62,000 nt of DNA from Glandiceps talaboti (Eukaryota > Hemichordata > Enteropneusta > Spengelidae): NCBI RefSeq assembly GCF_964340395.1, contig NC_135569.1, positions 8,694,040 through 8,756,039 of the forward strand, written 5' to 3'. A program made the position numbers and the translations under genes. Position 1 is the stretch's first letter. The number at the start of each line of letters is the position of its first letter. The notes under the pieces are model-generated. The model saw only the letters and a program-made list of their open reading frames with translations, made no database searches and was not told the DNA's origin. Below, in pieces: positions 15,401-22,246 of the stretch.

Positions 15401-17097
15401 CTTGATAACATTGACACACACCTTCTACGCAATGACCGCTTCCATTACTTACCTGTAGTACAGACCTGTCCCTGCCAACCTTGATAACATCGACACACAC
15501 CTTCTACACAATGACAATTTTCATTACTTACCTGTAGTACAGACCTGTCCCTGCCAACCTTGATAACATCGACACACACCTTCTACACAATGACAATTTT
15601 CATTACTTACCTGTAGTACAGACCTGTCCCTGCCAACCTTGATAACATCGACACACACCTTCTACGCAATGACCGTTTCCATTACAGTTTGAGGGTATAC
15701 AGTCAGCTAAGAAAAAAACAAACCAAAAAGACAATGAGATATCGACAAAGAAAGAAGCACTAACATTTGGAGTTTAATGAAAAAAGTAAATACAACAAAA
15801 ACAAAATAAAGTGACCATAAAAACATTGTAAATGAGATTTTGATTGTGAGCTGTCCAGGACATTCAATCCAGAACAGAATGAAAATGTAAGTTGAACGGA
15901 AAAATCCCTGTAACTGAATATTTTGAAGGTTTAAATAATATGAAAATAATATAATTTTTGACTTTGACAAATGATGCCTAAGTTGAATGAGAAGAATTTG
16001 AATGATTTGTTTACACATACCTTTATCACATGTTACACCTGTCCATCCTAAGTGGCATTGACACGTAGCATCAATACAGTCACCATTATTATTACAGTCA
16101 CTCGGTATGCAATCAGCTGTAGGAATCAACATTTGAAATATTTAAATAATTAGGAATCTGGAGAACTTACAATATATAAGTTGTTTAATGCAGTTAACTC
16201 TTTTCAACTCTCACTCAATTCAATTCGTAACAATACAATGACTTAACCTTAATGTAATATTTGTAGTTTGTAATAACTAAAAGTCTAATATCTGATAAAG
16301 TCACTCACATGCAGATTGCACCACTGTAGGAAATAAAGGGATTTTTGTGAACTTTGGGTTCTGGAGAGTCATTTCATGATTTTTTACATCTCATTAATTT
16401 CGCACCAGGAAACACCAAATTGAAACATGTTTCACATTCATTGTTCTGTGGCTGTCTTATAAGTGATCCAGTGTTGCATCATGGGAGTCAGCAAACATGT
16501 ATATGTGTTACAGCTAGGACAATGAATGTGAAGCAAGTTTCAATTTGGCATTTCTTAGCCGTCACACAAAGTTTATGTAGTGACTCTCCAGAATCCAAAG
16601 TTTATGAAAATGTCATTTCCTGGATTGGGGTTCCAATTTAAAAAGACAAGACAATGTGATATCATACACTTTCTCTCAACTATTAGTTAGGGTTACGATT
16701 TCGTACTTACCCTGTTGGCATTTGTCTCCTGTCCAACCATCGTAACAATTACATACACCATCCTTGAAGTATCCATGTCCACTACAGTCTTCAGGTGAAC
16801 AGGGTATAGGATCAACTACAGAGACATTATATACATGCATGTATTATTTTTTAGTTTGTACAGTTTCCCTTCAAACCATTAAAAAACGTAATTAGTTATA
16901 AGCTTACAGCAAACTTGGCAAATACTTTGGGTTACAAATATTAATGTGTGTACTGTAGTGTACTATATGCATATGCCACTCAACTCTTATTTTTCTTCAA
17001 CACTTTACCCTGCAGTATTGTTCATTACTCAGATCACACTCATACAATCTCGCTCTGTCTCTCTCTCTGTCTCTCTGTCTCTCTCTCTGTCTCTCTG

Positions 17098-17147
<50 letters not shown>

Positions 17148-19149
17148 CGCATACTCACACATGTGAATTTGCAATTTTTTTTGTACAAGCAAAATATGTG
17201 TTTAAACAAGAGTGCACTATAGCTAGTTGACTGTTTTACCTTGTGAGCAATCTAAACCACTCCATCCCTCTATACAATTGCATATTCCATCATTACAGCT
17301 TCCTCGTCCTAGGCAATCAGCTGGACAAGGCTGGGGACTTGCTGTTAGTGAAAATAATCAAGAAACAAATAAAACTCCACTCACCAACAGGTACATTTGT
17401 ACTACACAAAAATTATCCAGGGCAAACAAAACACGACAATTTATTCCTTTTTTGGACACTGTATATGTCAACTATCATAACAATCTTGATATTTGATTTT
17501 TTATGGTAAGGGACCGGACAGAATTTACGGCAGGGGGGGGGCCTGGGGAGAAATTATCTCTGACTTGTTTTTTTTCCTGGCCCCCCCATCCACTGTGACC
17601 AAAATTTCACAGCCCCCCCTTTCAAAAGTATAAAAATTTCATGGCCCCCCCCCCCCCAAAAAAAAAGGAAAAAAAAGAAAAAAAGTGCACAATATCCTGC
17701 CCCCTACAATAACTAAAAAGAGTACAAATTTTTTTGTTACTGTAGCACAACTGTAATATTTCTTTTGGTACTACTATTATGTTACTATTTCAGCCCAAAC
17801 AACTTAGTAGTTGTAGAGGAAGTTTTTTAGAAAACAAAACAAAATAAAACATTTTGACCATACATGTAATCATACACATGTGGTATAATCTTGTTTATTT
17901 CCCAACTAGACACCATAAGTAGTCATCACTTAATACCTAGGCATTTGATGTGGTGGTTTTAACTGTCATTCACTGATACATACACAGAAACACAGACACA
18001 GAGTAAACACACATTCACATGCGTGATTTGTGAAAAACTGTAGTGGGGACATTTGTGGGGAGTATCTAAGGACATCACATCACCTACATAGTGTATTCAA
18101 ATATCTATTTATACTCATAACACAATAACTATCTAATGTCAGACATTTGTGATGTCATGAAGTGCTAGCAAACTAAGGATTTTATGCACACTGAGGTCTA
18201 ACAAATATAGCTTTCACTTTCCTACACCAAATGCATTACCAATAAACATGTAAATGTAAGACATTTGTGACTTCATGAAAGTGCAAAGAAATTCAGAATG
18301 TTGTGGAATACTTAGATGTAATCAATATGCTTTCAGTTCCAAAACCATACATATTTAAACCTATAGTGTCAGGCATTTGTGACTTCATGATGGAGACAGC
18401 AAATTCAGAATTGTATTCAATACACTGTACAGTGATCAGATGAGTATATACGGCCAGAAGGCAACTACCAAAGTTAGTGCAAAGTCACTGATGAAAAAAC
18501 ACTTAACACCACGCAGACATCTAAATGCTTTACAATATTTAGTACAGATAGATGCATGTGATGATTCTGAGGAGGGAAATAGTTTAATTTCACTGGTTTT
18601 AGATAGAAAGAAAGACAAGTCTTGCCTCACATCTTCAGACTCTAGTGAGTCTGAGAGTGAAACTCAAGAATAGTGTCAAGGAAAGAAATAATATATATAT
18701 ATAATTGACTGGATGTAGATAAAACCACATAAAAGTGCTCAATACGGGTAGTAGAGCGAATTATATACAGGTTTTGAAAATTTGAACCAAATTATATGCT
18801 ATAGACCCTACAGAACTGTTTCGTGAGCTGCGTAGTCCTCACTCATCAGAGGTAGAATCAATCTGATTAAAATCCGATGTAGATGTCGGCTAATCGTGCA
18901 TTGTCTAAGTAGAGGAGGCGATCAGGCTAAAAACGTAAACATCTACTACGAAGGTCAATTCAAGCTAAATAACGATGGTAAGATAGCAATGCACGATTAG
19001 CCGACATCTACATCGGATTTTAATCAGATTGGGGTAGAATGGAATAATTTTATGTTATTCCATTCTACCCCTGATGAGTGAGGACTACGCACCTCACGAA
19101 ACAGTTCTGTAGGGTCTATAGCATATAATTTGGTTCAAATTTTCAAAAC

Positions 19150-19239
<90 letters not shown>

Positions 19240-21194
19240 AGTGCTATCTCATGCAATGCTAAATTTTCTAACATATTAATTTTTTTCAATGACAAAATAT
19301 TTCGCGGCCCCCCCTTTCAAACCATGAGAATTTTCATGGCCCCCCCTTCAAGCCTCCCGTTTTTTTCATGGCCCCCCCAATTTCTCCCCAGGCCCCCCCT
19401 CTGCCGTAAATTCTGTCCGGTCCCTAAGGAAATCTTAAAATTGTTCTCGAAAAAGTGAAAATTCGATGTTACAAACTCTAGCATCCTAAAGTTTATATAA
19501 TCTCCGAAAAATGGTATTTTGAAAGAATCATTTTGATTGAGTGTGTGTGGAATCTTGACAAGTGTCCAGTCGAACTCGTAGGAATGCTCGGGTCAACTGG
19601 CGTTTGTTAGAAAGACGAGGGTGTGTATCGTACAGTTATATATAGCAATAACTCATATTCTGCACTGTTGAAGTCAGGATGAACCAGAATAAAGGCAAAT
19701 CGTACACCACTACATTTGTGTTCGCATAGAATAACTATTATCACCCTGTCCACATGAAATAAAATATACGCCATCTGATTCAATAATGAATGTATATAAA
19801 CTTTGTAATTGTCATCAACGCTGAGACACGTGATGTATAGGCGATGCACGTACGTCACAGAATTGACAGTTACCTATGATGTAGATACAAAAACATATTT
19901 AATTTGAATTCTCTACAAAATTTTCGTAACACTTACGATTTTGTTCAAAAACCACATTCGATGTGAATTCTTCGCTGGCGCCGTTGAAAACTCCAAACAG
20001 CCAGTTTCCGGGGGATACTTTTTCGAACGTGATATCGGTTTTGATGTCATCAGCGGCGCGTTTTCTGGACCTTTAGATTAGATGAATACAGATGTCCAGG
20101 TGTTAAAGTGTTAAATTTTGCCCATTATAAGCCATGTTTGGAGCCATAATGTTGACCTTTTTTCGGTTTGTCGTCTGGTCATGAGGGGTGGTGCATGGTG
20201 TTGTGTTGGGCTCCCGGGTTCAGTGGGCTAATATGATCGTGCACCAGCTCGCGCGTCATCGATAAAACGATAGGCTGGATATGGATGGGATATCGATCGG
20301 AGCGGGCGCGCTACTGCTAACCGTACCGTGCCAATCTACATACCGATACACTGTACTATTAGGCCCACTTGATACGCCTGGGTAATGCTCTCTCCAAATT
20401 CGTGTATCTATTCTGGGTAGCCATTCTGTTATCGGTGTAGATCAGTAGATGGTTGACTGCTCTTGTCATGACCCCCACGATACATCGTTTTGTATGTGAC
20501 ATACACATTATATCGAGCGCCATCAACGACGACAAATCCTTCAATAATCTATTGAAATGATATTAGATTGCACAACAGACAAACTCGGTGGTTGTTATTG
20601 TCGCCTGAAATATAGTTATGACATCATTTTGTGAATTGTAAAATTATTCATATTTTGTAAATCTATATTCTATCCAATGCAGGAAGCGAGGCCAACGATT
20701 CAAAATACTCAATTGAATACAAGACCGTGTGACATCTTAATAGAAAATCGATTGATTAGCGCCCTCGCATCGTCCAGTAGGCTGTTGGGACTGTACGTCA
20801 ATAAAAAACATACATACACCAGTATCTATGATTAGATGTTTTTCATCACAGTAAAACTATAAAAATGTACCTTTGGGTTACGACTCTCTTCATGACGTCA
20901 TATTCTACATGAGTTGGCTTCTCGTCCTTACGACCGTACACTACTACCGCTACGTCATCATCAAGTGTTTCAAATGAAAACTTCAAATCCGATGTTTCAG
21001 CTAAATTCATGGAGAAATAGTCAAACTCCCCTGGCGGCACGGACAGTGGAAGAGGATCGGTTGGAGAAACATCTGAAGGGAATGTACGTATGTGTCATAT
21101 TACAAATGTTATACTTGTCTATGCGCCAGACTCTTTATAAATCGTTGATTCTCTCTTTGAGTGTTTGCATATTCTCTTTCTCTGATTCTCCACC

Positions 21195-21255
<61 letters not shown>

Positions 21256-21478
21256 GCATGTCTGTCTGTCTGTATGTATGTATGTATGTATGTATGTATG
21301 TATGTATGTATGTATGTATGTATGTATGTATGTCTGTCTGTGTGTCTGTCTATCTGTCTTTTGTCTGTGTCTGTCTGTCTGTATGTATGTATGTATGTAT
21401 GTATGTATGTATGTATGTATGTATGTATGTATGTATGTACGTACGTGCGTACGATGTATTTTGTCTGTCTGTACGATG

Positions 21479-21521
<43 letters not shown>

Positions 21522-21592
21522 ACGTACGATGTGTCTTTTATCTGTTTGTCGGTCTTTTGTCTGTACGATGTCTGTCTGTCTTGTCTGTACGA

Positions 21593-21643
<51 letters not shown>

Positions 21644-22160
21644 ACTACTTTAATTGATGTTTACTCTTACCACTAAGTATATTGTCTATAGTGAAATAAT
21701 TATACAACTTATTACCCGGAATAGTCTCCTGTGTCGAAACAGACGTCGTGGATGTAGATGGAGATCTGGACTGCTCTATAGTAACGGCAAACGTTGATGT
21801 TGGTTCGGTCGACGTCAATGTCTTCTCCATCACGGTACTAATCTGCGTAGTGAAAGGTGGCACTTCTTTAGGTGCTTCCCTGGAGTCCAGATAAAGAACT
21901 GTTCATCAAAGAGCAAAGAAGTCGAAATGATTATTCGGCTAGCCCAACTGTCCCATGTAAAATATAAATTAATTGCTAGCTGTCTTGAAGAAAGCTATCG
22001 AGGAATGTTATCGTACAAATTTGTAGCACATCTATAAAAATAGTACGTGTATAAAGTGCTTTTTTATATAAAAGTTCAGATTACAACTTCACTGTTGCCA
22101 CAACACCACAATCACCATCACCGTCACCACTACCACTACCACTACCACTACCATCATCAC

Positions 22161-22246
<86 letters not shown>

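Larger units (their letters stand above)
17507..19427. mobile_element. Harbinger-like DNA transposon, non-autonomous, with TAA target duplication
   Basis: Terminal inverted repeats of about 46 bp begin GGGACCGGACAGAATTTACG at 17510 and end with the complement at 19424. They are flanked by TAA on both sides (17507-17509 and 19425-19427). A 3-bp TWA duplication is typical of PIF/Harbinger elements. Inside are C-rich subterminal tracts, three copies of a CATTTGTGAYKTCATGA motif (near 18145, 18264 and 18370), a small ORF and a nested fold-back element. No transposase was recognised. Confidence 0.72.

Noticed and set aside
14500-15610. A series of 51-nt alternative EGF mini-exons separated by 28-nt introns, each phase 1-1
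   Set aside because: The would-be introns (GTAAGT to TGTAG) are only about 28 nt and lack room for a branch point. A junction-spanning minisatellite explains the pattern better.
21715-21890. Nearer acceptor CTCCAG for teneurin-like exon 3
   Set aside because: It is out of phase with the GTAAGT donor of exon 2; the AACAG at 21900-21899 restores the frame.
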